Part shown: positions 19,134 to 27,622 of the stretch, one piece after another
How positions within the stretch are numbered: position 1 is the first letter of the stretch
Layout of the letters: each line of letters starts with the position of its first letter
Origin: Methylosinus sp. H3A
GTDB taxonomy: Bacteria > Pseudomonadota > Alphaproteobacteria > Rhizobiales > Beijerinckiaceae
Direction: 5' to 3'
Assembly: GCF_015709455.1 (NCBI RefSeq)
Contig: NZ_JADNQW010000005.1
Location: 2,844,501-2,908,500, forward strand
Length of the DNA stretch: 64,000 bases
The notes under the pieces: generated by a model
Databases searched by the model: none
What the model was told of the DNA's origin: nothing
What the model saw: only the letters and a program-made list of their open reading frames with translations
Position numbers and translations under genes: made by a program

Positions 19134-19793
19134 ATGCCGGCGAGTGGCAAGCGGCGATATGCATCCGCGCTTCGGAGCCGGTCTGCGGAGGCGACGAAGA
19201 CCCGCATTCTCGACGCCGCGAAAGAGCTGTTCACGAATCAGGGCATCGATGGAGTGACGATCGCCCGGATCGCCGAAACGGCGGGTGTCGCCGCCGCGAC
19301 CGTTTATGCGCTGTTCAAATCCAAAGAGGGCATTCTTCGCGCCCTGATGCGCGCGTCCCTTTTCGGGCAGAAATTTCAGGACGCGCTCGCGAAGCTCGAA
19401 GGCGTGACCGATCCCGTTGGAGCAATCGCTCTGACAGCGCATGTCGCGCGCGCCATTTACGAGAGCGAGAGCGCCGAGCTCGGTCTCATTCGCGGCGCTT
19501 CGGCCTTCTCACCCGCGCTTCGCAACATGGAGCAGGAATTCGAGACCACCCGATTCGAGATGCAGGAACAGCGCGTCGCTCACCTCTTCGCGAAAGCGAA
19601 GCAGCGGGAGGGACTCCGATTGGACGAGGCTCGGCGCATTCTCTGGATGTACACCAGTCGCGACATCTATCGCATGCTCGTGCATGAGGGAGGCTGGACG
19701 CCGGATCGGTATCAGCAATGGCTGTCCGAAATATTGGTGCGCGCCCTGGTGAATGACGAGGCGGGACGAGAATGGGCGTCCTCGCTGGACTGA
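19134..19793 (+). CDS. TetR-family transcriptional regulator
   Basis: 219 residues. The N-terminal helix-turn-helix is clear: TRILDAAKELFTNQGIDGVT, IARIAETAGVAAATVYALFK, SKEGILRALM. The C-terminal ligand-binding domain is all-helical and unassigned. Divergent, close placement to the DUF4287 and DoxX-like genes suggests it represses them in response to an unknown small molecule. The start codon lies almost on the palindrome. Confidence 0.88.
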   Translation: MPASGKRRYASALRSRSAEATKTRILDAAKELFTNQGIDGVTIARIAETAGVAAATVYALFKSKEGILRALMRASLFGQKFQDALAKLEGVTDPVGAIALTAHVARAIYESESAELGLIRGASAFSPALRNMEQEFETTRFEMQEQRVAHLFAKAKQREGLRLDEARRILWMYTSRDIYRMLVHEGGWTPDRYQQWLSEILVRALVNDEAGREWASSLD

Positions 19794-19827
19794 ATTGGGC
19801 GACCGCCGTCGAGCTCTGCGCTTCGAC

Positions 19828-20913
19828 TCACGTCTGCCCCGGCCGCAGCCGATAGAAGATATGATTGCCGATCTTATCCATCTTCTTCAACTGCTTGGCC
19901 CAACGCGGTTTCACATAATTCGCATGGTAATGCGTCGAGCGGCCGACATCGGAAATATAGGTGTGGCCGTTCATCACCTCGTCGGCGACGCGCTGGGCGG
20001 TGGCCCAGGAATCGGGCTCGGTGACGCGCAGCTTGCGGCCCTCGCAGGCGAAGGAGAATTGGCAGGCCTTGTAATGGCTGCGGTTCTGATAGACGACGCC
20101 GCAGACGCTGGTCGGATAGAGGCCCGAGGACACGCGGTTCAGCACCACTTGCGCCACCGCGGCCTGACCCGCCTCCGGCTCGCTGCGCGATTCGAAATAG
20201 ACCGCCTCGGCGAGGCAGCGCTTCTCGCGCGCGAGCTTGTCCGGATCGATGAGCGAGGCGTAATTCGGCGGCGTCTTCGTGTCCTGCAAAACGCGCGAGG
20301 GCGCGAAAGAGGCGACGGCGATCGGCACTGCGTCGGGCTGCGCCGGCGTCGAGGAGGCCAGCGCCGCGGCGCGCGCGACCTGCGGGGTGGCGCCATGGGC
20401 GGCGCGCTCGCGCATCGCCTCGAAGATGCGCTGCGTCGTCGCCGAGCCGCGCTGCGTGGGAGAAGCCTGGCCATTGCCGCGCTGCGTCGTCGGCGCGCCG
20501 CCGGAATCGGCGGGGAGATCGGCGGCCTCCGGGCCGGCGAGGGAGATCGTCGTCGTCTCTCCATCGGAGCCGAGCGAGACCTCCACTGTTTCGGAGTCGT
20601 TGCGCCGCGAGTCGAATGAGGGCCGAATGGCGATGACCGGATCGCCCTTTTTGGTGCGATCGACCTGCGGAAACGTCTCGGCTTGGGGCTTCAGCGCGGC
20701 ATGTGGCTCGCGCTCGTCCGGCTGCGCGTGAACATCCTCTTGCGAGCCGACGGCGAGGCGCGCCGTCTGCATGCGCGCGAGATGCGGCGCAATGTTCCAA
20801 CCCTGGGCGGGATCCTGCCCGGCCGCCGCGGTGAAGGACACCAACAGGCCAGTGCCCAGCCACCAAGGCGCGATGACGCCCATGGCCCAGCTCACTCCCG
20901 ACCGACGACCCAT
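19828..20913 (-). CDS. Cell wall hydrolase (SleB type)
   Basis: Peptidoglycan-degrading enzyme. Residues 1-31 form a membrane anchor or signal (VIAPWWLGTGLLVSFTAAAG), followed by about 200 low-complexity linker residues, and the catalytic Hydrolase_2 domain near residues 230-340: CLAEAVYFESRSEPEAGQAA, VAQVVLNRVSSGLYPTSVCG, KACQFSFACEG, and GRSTHYHANYVKPRWAKQLK. The glutamate in the first block is the expected catalytic acid. The long linker suggests it spans the periplasm. Its 3' end has a decayed second copy 1.5 kb away. Confidence 0.88.
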   Translation of the reverse strand: MGRRSGVSWAMGVIAPWWLGTGLLVSFTAAAGQDPAQGWNIAPHLARMQTARLAVGSQEDVHAQPDEREPHAALKPQAETFPQVDRTKKGDPVIAIRPSFDSRRNDSETVEVSLGSDGETTTISLAGPEAADLPADSGGAPTTQRGNGQASPTQRGSATTQRIFEAMRERAAHGATPQVARAAALASSTPAQPDAVPIAVASFAPSRVLQDTKTPPNYASLIDPDKLAREKRCLAEAVYFESRSEPEAGQAAVAQVVLNRVSSGLYPTSVCGVVYQNRSHYKACQFSFACEGRKLRVTEPDSWATAQRVADEVMNGHTYISDVGRSTHYHANYVKPRWAKQLKKMDKIGNHIFYRLRPGQT

Positions 20914-21068
20914 ACGCTGACGCCCCGTCTCGACTCGCTCGAGCGTGGCCGAAACGCCACATGCGAACGCAGAAAAGCTTACGGGGAAAACTTATCGCGC
21001 ATTAGGCTTGCGGGTCTGTTAAGGCGGCGCTCCTGGCGCGTCCCGGTTTGGATCAGCCTCGCGCGCGC

Positions 21069-21170
21069 GAGCGCTTTCCGATCGAACGGAATCGTTCGAT
21101 CGAACAGAATGCGCTCCAACGAAAGAAAGCGAGAGCGCCATCCGATCCGATGGATCGGATGGCGCTCTAG
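21069..21170. repeat. Dispersed palindromic repeat, copy B
   Basis: A ~100-base element with two inverted repeats: gatcgaacg/cgttcgatc (21080-21101) and a perfect hairpin with 17-base arms at 21132-21168 beginning agagcgccatccgatcc. Copy F at 57061-57165 is nearly identical along its whole length. The ctag end overlaps the stop codon of the YjbQ-family gene (TAG on the minus strand, 21167-21169). Confidence 0.85.
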
Positions 21171-21586
21171 TCGCCGAGGAGATGCGCGACGAGCTCGCGC
21201 GACTGCGCGCCGCGGCGATGCTCGCAGAGATAGATCGCCTGCCACGTTCCCAGAACCAGAACGCCGCGCGACAGCGGAATGGAGAGCTGAGTCTGCGTCA
21301 GCGCCGTGCGGATATGGGCGGGCATGTCGTCGGCGCCTTCCGTATCGTGCTCATAGAGGCCCTCGCCCTCGGGTGCGAGACCGGAGAAGGCGCGCTCGAG
21401 ATCGCGCAGCACGGCCGGATCGGCGTTCTCCTGAATGACCAGCGAGGCAGATGTGTGCCGGCAGAAGAGGGTGAGCAGGCCGGTCGTCAGCCCCTCGCCG
21501 CGCGCCCAGGCGGAGACGACGCGGGTGACGTCGTAAAAGCCCTTGCCGCGGGTTTCGACATGGAAGTGATGGATCGCCTGTCGCAT
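21167..21586 (-). CDS. YjbQ / UPF0047 family protein
   Basis: 139-residue cytoplasmic protein of the YjbQ family; some relatives show weak thiamine phosphate synthase activity, but the true role is unsettled. Family blocks: GFYDVTRVVSAW, GLLTLFCRHTSASLVIQENA, DPAVLRDLERAF, and the end GTWQAIYLCEHRRGAQSREL. The conserved HTSASL motif and later histidine in EHR fit a metal site. Its stop codon is formed by the end of repeat copy B. Confidence 0.9.
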   Translation of the reverse strand: MRQAIHHFHVETRGKGFYDVTRVVSAWARGEGLTTGLLTLFCRHTSASLVIQENADPAVLRDLERAFSGLAPEGEGLYEHDTEGADDMPAHIRTALTQTQLSIPLSRGVLVLGTWQAIYLCEHRRGAQSRELVAHLLGD

Positions 21587-21786
21587 GAAGGAAATGTGCG
21601 GGCGAAGGGCCGAGGAGTCCAGCGTGCGCGAGGGCGGAACATGGGCGAAGCTGGTTGTTCTGTATTCGTTCTGTGAAATGTCGGAAGCGGCGACTGGATC
21701 GCCAAATTGTTAGGAGACCGTTAAGCAACGCGCGCCAGCCTGTGTTCATTGAGTTTTTACATTGTTTACATTCGAAGGAGGAACCT

Positions 21787-22236
21787 ATGTGGCGATTCTT
21801 CACCACGCTTGGCCTTGTGGCCGTTTGGGGCGTCCTCGGGTTGCAACAAGGGGTCGGCGCGCCGCAATCTCAAAGACCCGTCGCGGTCGGGCCGGCGCAG
21901 AGCTCAGAACCTCTCGTTTGGCAGCCTCCTGCGGAAATCGCAGCCAAAGCTCTCGCTAAGGAGGAGGTGACCGGCTCGGTCGGCAACGAACGCAACGTCG
22001 TGCGCGGTCCCGCTGCAATCGACGCCGCTGCGTTCGAGAAGCTGCGGATGGAAGTGTCGGCGCTACGCCGAGCGATCGACATAATTTCTATCCGCGAAAA
22101 CCGGCCTCCCGACTATGCGTCGACGCTCGGCGGCGTCGTCAAGGCGATCCAGGGGGTGGAAAAGCGCCTCGCGGTTGTCGAAGCCCGTCGCACTTCACGA
22201 TCTTGGGCCGCAGGCTCTTCAGTCCCTCGGCCTTGA
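21787..22236 (+). CDS. Exported protein of unknown function (149 aa)
   Basis: Strong ribosome site (GGAGG) seven bases before the ATG. Residues 1-24 form a signal peptide or anchor (RFFTTLGLVAVWGVLGLQQG). The rest is a proline/alanine-rich linker then a charged helix likely to coil (FEKLRMEVSALRRAID, GVVKAIQGVEKRLAVVEARR). The final residues look less ordered. I do not recognise a family. Upstream, an AT-rich stretch near 21750 could hold its promoter. It converges with ppdK. Confidence 0.65.
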   Translation: MWRFFTTLGLVAVWGVLGLQQGVGAPQSQRPVAVGPAQSSEPLVWQPPAEIAAKALAKEEVTGSVGNERNVVRGPAAIDAAAFEKLRMEVSALRRAIDIISIRENRPPDYASTLGGVVKAIQGVEKRLAVVEARRTSRSWAAGSSVPRP

Positions 22237-22332
22237 CCGGCCCTGCAAATGCTCGTGGCGACGTAGACGCTTCGCCGAGAGGCCGCACCCTTGACGTCGT
22301 AAAAACTCTGCGCGGCGCTCCCCCGGCGCGGC

Positions 22333-25014
22333 TCATGCCGTGCCGGCTGCGGCCTCCTTGCCCAGCGCCGCCTGCGCGGCGGCGAGCCGCGCGATCGGCA
22401 CGCGATAGGGCGAGCAGGACACGTAATCGAGACCGACGCTCTCGAAGAAGGCGATCGACACAGGATCGCCGCCATGCTCGCCGCAAATGCCGAGCTTGAT
22501 CGAGGGGCGCGTGGCGCGGGCGCGCTCGGCCGCGATACGCACCAGCTCGCCGACGCCCTGCTGATCGATGGTCACGAAAGGGTCGGCCGGCAATATGCCC
22601 TTTTGCGCATAGGCGCCGAGGAAGGAGCCGGCGTCGTCGCGCGAGACGCCGAGCGCCGTCTGCGTCAGATCATTGGTGCCGAAGGAGAAGAACTCCGCCG
22701 TCTCGGCGATCTCGGCGGCGCGCAGGCAGGCGCGCGGCAGCTCGATCATCGTGCCGATGTGATATTTGGGCGAAAGGCCGGTCTCCGCCTCGACCGCCTT
22801 CGCCGTCGCCCTGATGCGCTCGGCGACGAAATCGAGCTCGGCCTTGGCGAAGACGAGCGGCACCATGATCTCGATCAGAGCCGCGACGCCGGTCTCGATC
22901 GTCGAGGCGATGGCCGCCTCGAAAATCGCGCGCGCCTGCATCTCGGCGATCTCGGGGAAGGCGACGGCGAGGCGCACGCCGCGGAAGCCGAGCATGGGAT
23001 TGAACTCGGAGAGCTCCTTGGCGCGCTGGCGTAATTTGGCAGGGTCGGCGCCCATGGCCTGCGCCACCTCGGCGATCTCCGACTCGCTATGCGGCAGGAA
23101 TTCGTGCAGCGGCGGGTCCAGCAGGCGGATCGTGACCGGCAGGCCGGCCATGATCTCGAACAGCTCCTGGAAATCGCCGCGCTGGATCGGCAGCAGCTTG
23201 GCCAGCGCCGCGCGGCGGCCCTCGACATCGTCGGCGAGGATCATCTCGCGCACGGCGATGATGCGGTCGTCCTCGAAGAACATATGCTCGGTGCGGGCGA
23301 GGCCGACGCCCTCGGCGCCGAAGCGGCGGGCGGCGCGGGCGTCGGCGGGCGTCTCGGCGTTGGCGCGCACGCGCATGCGGCGAGCCTTGTCGGCCCATTC
23401 CATCAGCACGGCGAATTCGCCGGTGAGCTCGGGCTGGCGCATCTTCACCGCGCCGGCGATGACGCGGCCGGCGGAGCCGTCGATGGTGATGAGATCGCCC
23501 TTTGCGAAGCGCCGCCCGGCGACCGAAAAGCTCTGGTCCTCATAACTCACGCGGATCGCGCCGACGCCCGAGACGCAGGGCTTGCCCATGCCGCGCGCCA
23601 CCACGGCGGCGTGAGAGGTCATGCCGCCGCGCGTCGTCAATATGCCCTCGGCGACATGCATGCCGCCTATGTCCTCCGGGCTCGTCTCGACGCGCACCAG
23701 AATGATTTTGCGGCCCGCGGCGGAAAGCGCCTCCGCCTCCTCGGCGTCGAAGACGATCTCGCCGACCGCGGCGCCGGGCGAGGCGGGGAGGCCCGTCGCC
23801 AGTATCGTCGGCTTCGCGTCCGGGTCGATGGTCGGATGCAGCAATTGGTCGAGCGACAGCGGATCGATGCGCAAAATGGCCTCGTCGCGCGTGATCAGCC
23901 CCTCATTGGCCATATCCACGGCGATTTTCAGCGCGGCGGGCGCGGTGCGTTTGCCGGTTCGCGTCTGCAGCATCCAGAGCTTGCCGCGCTCGACGGTGAA
24001 CTCCATGTCCTGCATGTCGCGATAATGCCTCTCCAGCAGATCGGAGACGTGGCGGAACTCCTCGAACACATCCGGCAGCGCCGCCTCCATCGAGGGGCGG
24101 CTGGAGCCGCCGGCGCGGCGCGCGGCCTCGGTGATCGACTGCGGCGTGCGAATGCCGGCGACGACATCCTCGCCCTGGGCGTTGATCAGAAACTCGCCAT
24201 AGAGCTCGCGCAGGCCCGTCGAAGGATTGCGGGTGAAGGCGACCCCGGTCGCGGAATTATCGTCCATATTGCCGAAGACCATGGCCTGCACATTGACGGC
24301 CGTGCCCCAATCCTCGGGAATATTGTGCAGCTGCCGGTAGATGAGCGCCCGATGATTCATCCAGGACGAGAACACTGCGCTGATCGCGCCCCATAATTGC
24401 TCGCGCGGCTCCTGCGGAAAGGGGCGGGAAGTCGCTTTCTCGACAATCGTCTTGAATGCGCCGACGATATTGCGCCAATCGGCGGCCGAGAGGTCCGTGT
24501 CGAGGACGAGGCTCTTCTCGGCCTTGTAATGCTCCAGCGCGTCCTCGAATTCATGATGCTCGAGGCCGAGCACCACAGTGGAGTACATCTCGATGAAACG
24601 ACGATAGGAATCATAGGCGAAGCGCTCGTTGCGGGCGATCGCCGCCAGCGCTCCGACAGTGTCGTCGTTGAGGCCGAGGTTCAGCACCGTGTCCATCATG
24701 CCGGGCATGGAGGCGCGGGCGCCGGAGCGCACGGAGACGAGCAGCGGCCATTTCGCCTCGCCGAAGCTGTGGCCGGCGAGCTTGCCGAGGCGCTCCAGCG
24801 CGGCGTCGATCTGCGGCCCGAGCTCGGCCGGATAGGTCTTGCCATTCGCGTAGAAATGCGCGCAGACCTCGGTGGTTATGGTGAAGCCTGGGGGGACCGG
24901 CAAGCCGAGCCCGGCCATTTCGGCGAGATTGGCTCCCTTGCCGCCGAGCAGGTTCTTCATCACGGCCGCGCCTTCGGCCGCGCCGCCGCCGAAATTATAG
25001 ACCCATTTGGTCAT
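22333..25014 (-). CDS. ppdK: Pyruvate, phosphate dikinase
   Basis: Interconverts pyruvate, ATP and phosphate with PEP, AMP and pyrophosphate in the cytoplasm. The N-terminal nucleotide-binding domain begins GGKGANLAEMAGLGLPVPPG. The swivelling phosphohistidine domain carries GGMTSHAAVVARGMGKPCVS (histidine near residue 468). The C-terminal PEP/pyruvate domain has SFGTNDLTQTALGVSRDDAG and GICGEHGGDP. At 893 residues it is full length. The start MTKWVYNFGGGAAEG is the family N-terminus; the frame extends further upstream without support. With the H+-PPase gene elsewhere in the window it suits pyrophosphate-linked carbon metabolism. Confidence 0.96.
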   Translation of the reverse strand: MTKWVYNFGGGAAEGAAVMKNLLGGKGANLAEMAGLGLPVPPGFTITTEVCAHFYANGKTYPAELGPQIDAALERLGKLAGHSFGEAKWPLLVSVRSGARASMPGMMDTVLNLGLNDDTVGALAAIARNERFAYDSYRRFIEMYSTVVLGLEHHEFEDALEHYKAEKSLVLDTDLSAADWRNIVGAFKTIVEKATSRPFPQEPREQLWGAISAVFSSWMNHRALIYRQLHNIPEDWGTAVNVQAMVFGNMDDNSATGVAFTRNPSTGLRELYGEFLINAQGEDVVAGIRTPQSITEAARRAGGSSRPSMEAALPDVFEEFRHVSDLLERHYRDMQDMEFTVERGKLWMLQTRTGKRTAPAALKIAVDMANEGLITRDEAILRIDPLSLDQLLHPTIDPDAKPTILATGLPASPGAAVGEIVFDAEEAEALSAAGRKIILVRVETSPEDIGGMHVAEGILTTRGGMTSHAAVVARGMGKPCVSGVGAIRVSYEDQSFSVAGRRFAKGDLITIDGSAGRVIAGAVKMRQPELTGEFAVLMEWADKARRMRVRANAETPADARAARRFGAEGVGLARTEHMFFEDDRIIAVREMILADDVEGRRAALAKLLPIQRGDFQELFEIMAGLPVTIRLLDPPLHEFLPHSESEIAEVAQAMGADPAKLRQRAKELSEFNPMLGFRGVRLAVAFPEIAEMQARAIFEAAIASTIETGVAALIEIMVPLVFAKAELDFVAERIRATAKAVEAETGLSPKYHIGTMIELPRACLRAAEIAETAEFFSFGTNDLTQTALGVSRDDAGSFLGAYAQKGILPADPFVTIDQQGVGELVRIAAERARATRPSIKLGICGEHGGDPVSIAFFESVGLDYVSCSPYRVPIARLAAAQAALGKEAAAGTA

Positions 25015-25249
25015 AGCATCGTTTTCCGGGCGCCTCGCTGCGGCGCAACATACAAGAACCGGACCGGCCGAACGTTTCTCAGCGACGCGAGCGACGAGTT
25101 TCGCACATTCGAGCCCACGGTCGCAACGGGCGGCGCCAGGACCGGCCGGCGAATGGTCCCCTTGTGTCACAAAATAGGTCGGCCGAGACGAATATTCCGT
25201 GAACGGTTCGAGGTTTCGTCTCATCCCGCTCCTCGTGCGTGAACGTAGT

Positions 25250-25498
25250 TCAGCAAATTGGGGCGAGGACGACCTCCAGCGTGTCGTCGAAAGCCGTATC
25301 CGTGACGACGATCGTGACAGATTCGTATGGTCGCCCTTCCTGGGGCTGCGAAGCGAGTCTGTCGATCATCGCGCGTCGACCGCGAATTTCGACGAGTTTT
25401 CTGCGATATTTCGATGCGCCCTCGCAAAAGCCGTCGAGCGTGTCTTTGATGAACTCGCAATCCTGATCCGAGAGGTCGAGACGAAAGATGTCATTCAT
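25250..25498 (-). CDS. Small protein of unknown function (82 aa)
   Basis: Starts MNDIFRLDLSDQDCEFIKDT and reads as a balanced, soluble, mainly helical protein with a C-terminal strand segment (SVTIVVTDTAFDDTLEVVL). No signal peptide. An overlapping frame on the other strand of 133 residues also exists (25199-25600); I prefer this one because its residue mix is more protein-like and a GGAT-type ribosome site precedes the ATG. No family recognised. Confidence 0.5.
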   Translation of the reverse strand: MNDIFRLDLSDQDCEFIKDTLDGFCEGASKYRRKLVEIRGRRAMIDRLASQPQEGRPYESVTIVVTDTAFDDTLEVVLAPIC

Positions 25499-25610
25499 CC
25501 AGGATCTCTCGCATCCATGATCTGTCGAGTTTGCGTATCGCAGGGCCGCATATATGATATTTGCGCTCGCGCCTTAAGCGTGTGTGAACAGAGCGGATGA
25601 AGGGCCCGAG

Positions 25611-25832
25611 ATGACCGACGAAGAAGACCGTCCGCGCGCCGGACCGGGGAGCGGCAAGGCGGTCTTCCATGAGGCTGTCTCCCATCAGCTCGGCCAGCCG
25701 CTCGACGCGCTCTCCGTCGCCGAATTCGACGCCCGCATCGCGCTGCTGCGCGCCGAGATCGAGCGGTTGGAGACGGCGCGCGCCGCCAAGGCGGCCTCGC
25801 TCGCCGCCGCCGATGCTTTTTTCAAGAAGTGA
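25611..25832 (+). CDS. DUF1192 small protein (73 aa)
   Basis: Short cytoplasmic protein whose C-terminal half is a typical DUF1192 pattern: LDALSVAEFDARIALLRAEI, ERLETARAAKAASLAAADAF, ending FKK. The helix is amphipathic and probably forms a coiled coil. Function unknown. The ATG at 25611 follows GGGCCCGAG; a GTG 27 bases upstream is an alternative. It converges with the haem protein gene. Confidence 0.8.
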   Translation: MTDEEDRPRAGPGSGKAVFHEAVSHQLGQPLDALSVAEFDARIALLRAEIERLETARAAKAASLAAADAFFKK

Positions 25833-25859
25833 GCAGGGCGCCGCCGCGCGCCCGAAACC

Positions 25860-27275
25860 TCAGCGCAAGTTCGACGTCACGCGGCCGGTGATGAGGTTCG
25901 GCACGGCGTAGGGCGAGCCATAGGCCAGCACATGGCTGAGCGCGATGAGGCGGTTCGCCAGCGGAGGCGGGCTCTGCTGGAAGGAGTAGGACGTCGGATT
26001 GTGGCAGGTGAAACAATTCTGCACATTCGACATCGGCTGATTGCGCGCCTGCTGGAAGAAGGTCTCCGCCGTCGTATTGGCGAGATTGACCGAGCCCACC
26101 GCATTGGTTTGATCGCTGTTCAGATTATAGCTGTTCGGCGCCATCCAGACCGTGCCGCCGAGATTGTAATTGGCGAAGATCGACTGCGGGTTCGGCTCGC
26201 CGGCGAGGAAAGTCTGGCCGGAGGCGTTGACCGACAGCACATTGGCCTGTCCCCCCGTCTGGTTCTCGCCGCCGGTGCGATTCTCCAGCACGACATTATT
26301 GACCGGCGCGAAGCGCTGGCTGCGGAGGTCGAAGGTCAGAGCCGGCGGAACATTGGCGCTATTCACCGTCGAAAAGGGCGTGTTCGCCGCATAGAAAGTG
26401 AAAGCATTCGGATTCTTCGCTGTCGGCGAGGGCGCGAATGTGTTGTCGGCGACGGCGGGCGCATTGAGCTTGTGCTCGAAGGTCGCCCAGAGGAATTCGG
26501 GGTGGTTCACAGTGCTGCCGACGACATGCAGGCCGACCAGCGCGACCTGCGCCTTCACGAATTGTCCGGCGACCGGCAGAATGGCGATCGACGTCTTGGT
26601 GCGCAGCACGGTCAGCACCGGAACCTCGGCTTCCGTCACATAGGCGCCGGCCGGCGGCTTCTGGCCCGGCGCGAGCCGCAGCCATGTCGCCTTGAACACG
26701 GCGGCGCCGGTCTCGAAGGAGGAATTCTGCGGCTGCGTCGCATAGCCATTGGTGACGATCAGATTCTTCTTGGCGGTCGCAAAATAGGATTGGTTCATGT
26801 GAACCGACGCCAGAATGGGATAGCCATTGGGTCCGACGAGCACATTACCGTCGGCCTCGACGATGGCGCCGGCGCCCTCCGTATAGCCGGCCGTGCCATG
26901 CGGCATCAGCGAGCGCGCCGCGAGCTTCAGCGTGCGCGGACCGATCTCGGCGGCTTTCGCATTGGTCGAGAGCAGATCGTCGGGCGTCGGCAGCGTCAGG
27001 AAGCGCGGCGTTCCATTCGCGTCCAACGCTGTCGCCCAGACGTAGGCCTCGAAGGACCATTCGTGGAAATTGCAGTCGGGCGTCGGGACCGAGGCCGTGT
27101 CCTGCGTCGGGAAAGCGGCGTTCGGCTTTTGAAAATTGCCCAAATTCTCCTGCCAGCCGGGCGGCGGACAAGCGCCGGCCACGGCGGCGGGCGCGGTTTC
27201 ATATTCCGGTTCTTTGGCGATGGCCGATGTGCAGAGGAGCGGCGCGACGACGAGAACGAGAGCTGAGCGTTTCAT
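25860..27275 (-). CDS. Secreted protein with one c-type haem motif
   Basis: 471 residues. Residues 1-20 are a signal peptide (SALVLVVAPLLCTSAIA), with AGGA upstream of the ATG. A single CxxCH haem-attachment motif (NCFTCHNPTS) lies very near the C-terminus, about 35 residues from the end; the 400 residues before it have no other haem motif and read as a beta-rich periplasmic domain (NFHEWSFEAYVWATALDANG; TVNHPEFLWATFEHKLNAP). So it is probably a periplasmic single-haem protein. I cannot assign an enzyme or electron partner. A hairpin repeat lies upstream, between it and the divergent MBOAT gene. Confidence 0.8.
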   Translation of the reverse strand: MKRSALVLVVAPLLCTSAIAKEPEYETAPAAVAGACPPPGWQENLGNFQKPNAAFPTQDTASVPTPDCNFHEWSFEAYVWATALDANGTPRFLTLPTPDDLLSTNAKAAEIGPRTLKLAARSLMPHGTAGYTEGAGAIVEADGNVLVGPNGYPILASVHMNQSYFATAKKNLIVTNGYATQPQNSSFETGAAVFKATWLRLAPGQKPPAGAYVTEAEVPVLTVLRTKTSIAILPVAGQFVKAQVALVGLHVVGSTVNHPEFLWATFEHKLNAPAVADNTFAPSPTAKNPNAFTFYAANTPFSTVNSANVPPALTFDLRSQRFAPVNNVVLENRTGGENQTGGQANVLSVNASGQTFLAGEPNPQSIFANYNLGGTVWMAPNSYNLNSDQTNAVGSVNLANTTAETFFQQARNQPMSNVQNCFTCHNPTSYSFQQSPPPLANRLIALSHVLAYGSPYAVPNLITGRVTSNLR

Positions 27276-27453
27276 TTTAGAATATCCTGATCGGTCGCCC
27301 TTCGCGGATGGTCGCGGCGCGACGCTCTCGAAAAGCGATGCACGAAAAAAAACGAGAGATGCGAATGCATGATATTGCGAGAGCGGCGACGCGTCCAGCG
27401 GCGTTCGAGCCTGCGCAAGGCTCCGCATCCAGGTTAACAACTCCTATACAGCC

Positions 27454-27496
27454 GCGTCATGGCCGCGCTCGTCCTCGACAAGCGCGGCCATGACGC
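27454..27496. repeat. Perfect inverted repeat, 16-bp arms
   Basis: gcgtcatggccgcgct and its exact complement agcgcggccatgacgc around an 11-base loop. It lies between the divergent haem-protein and MBOAT genes. The sequence resembles the dispersed CATGGCCG...CGGCCATG intergenic repeats of this group, and has no U-tract. Confidence 0.8.
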
Positions 27497-27622
27497 TGGA
27501 AACATGTCTGCTCGTTAACCCGAATTCGGGGCCCTGAGAGCCCGCGAGGGGCTTTCTTGCCCGCGCTCGGCCGCTCTGCTAAGACGCAGGCCTCTTCGAG
27601 GGAAAGGGCCGCGGACGCCGGA

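Noticed and set aside
25932..27266. Open frame of 444 codons opposite the haem protein gene
   Set aside because: Arginine-rich shadow; the minus-strand frame has a signal peptide and a CxxCH motif.
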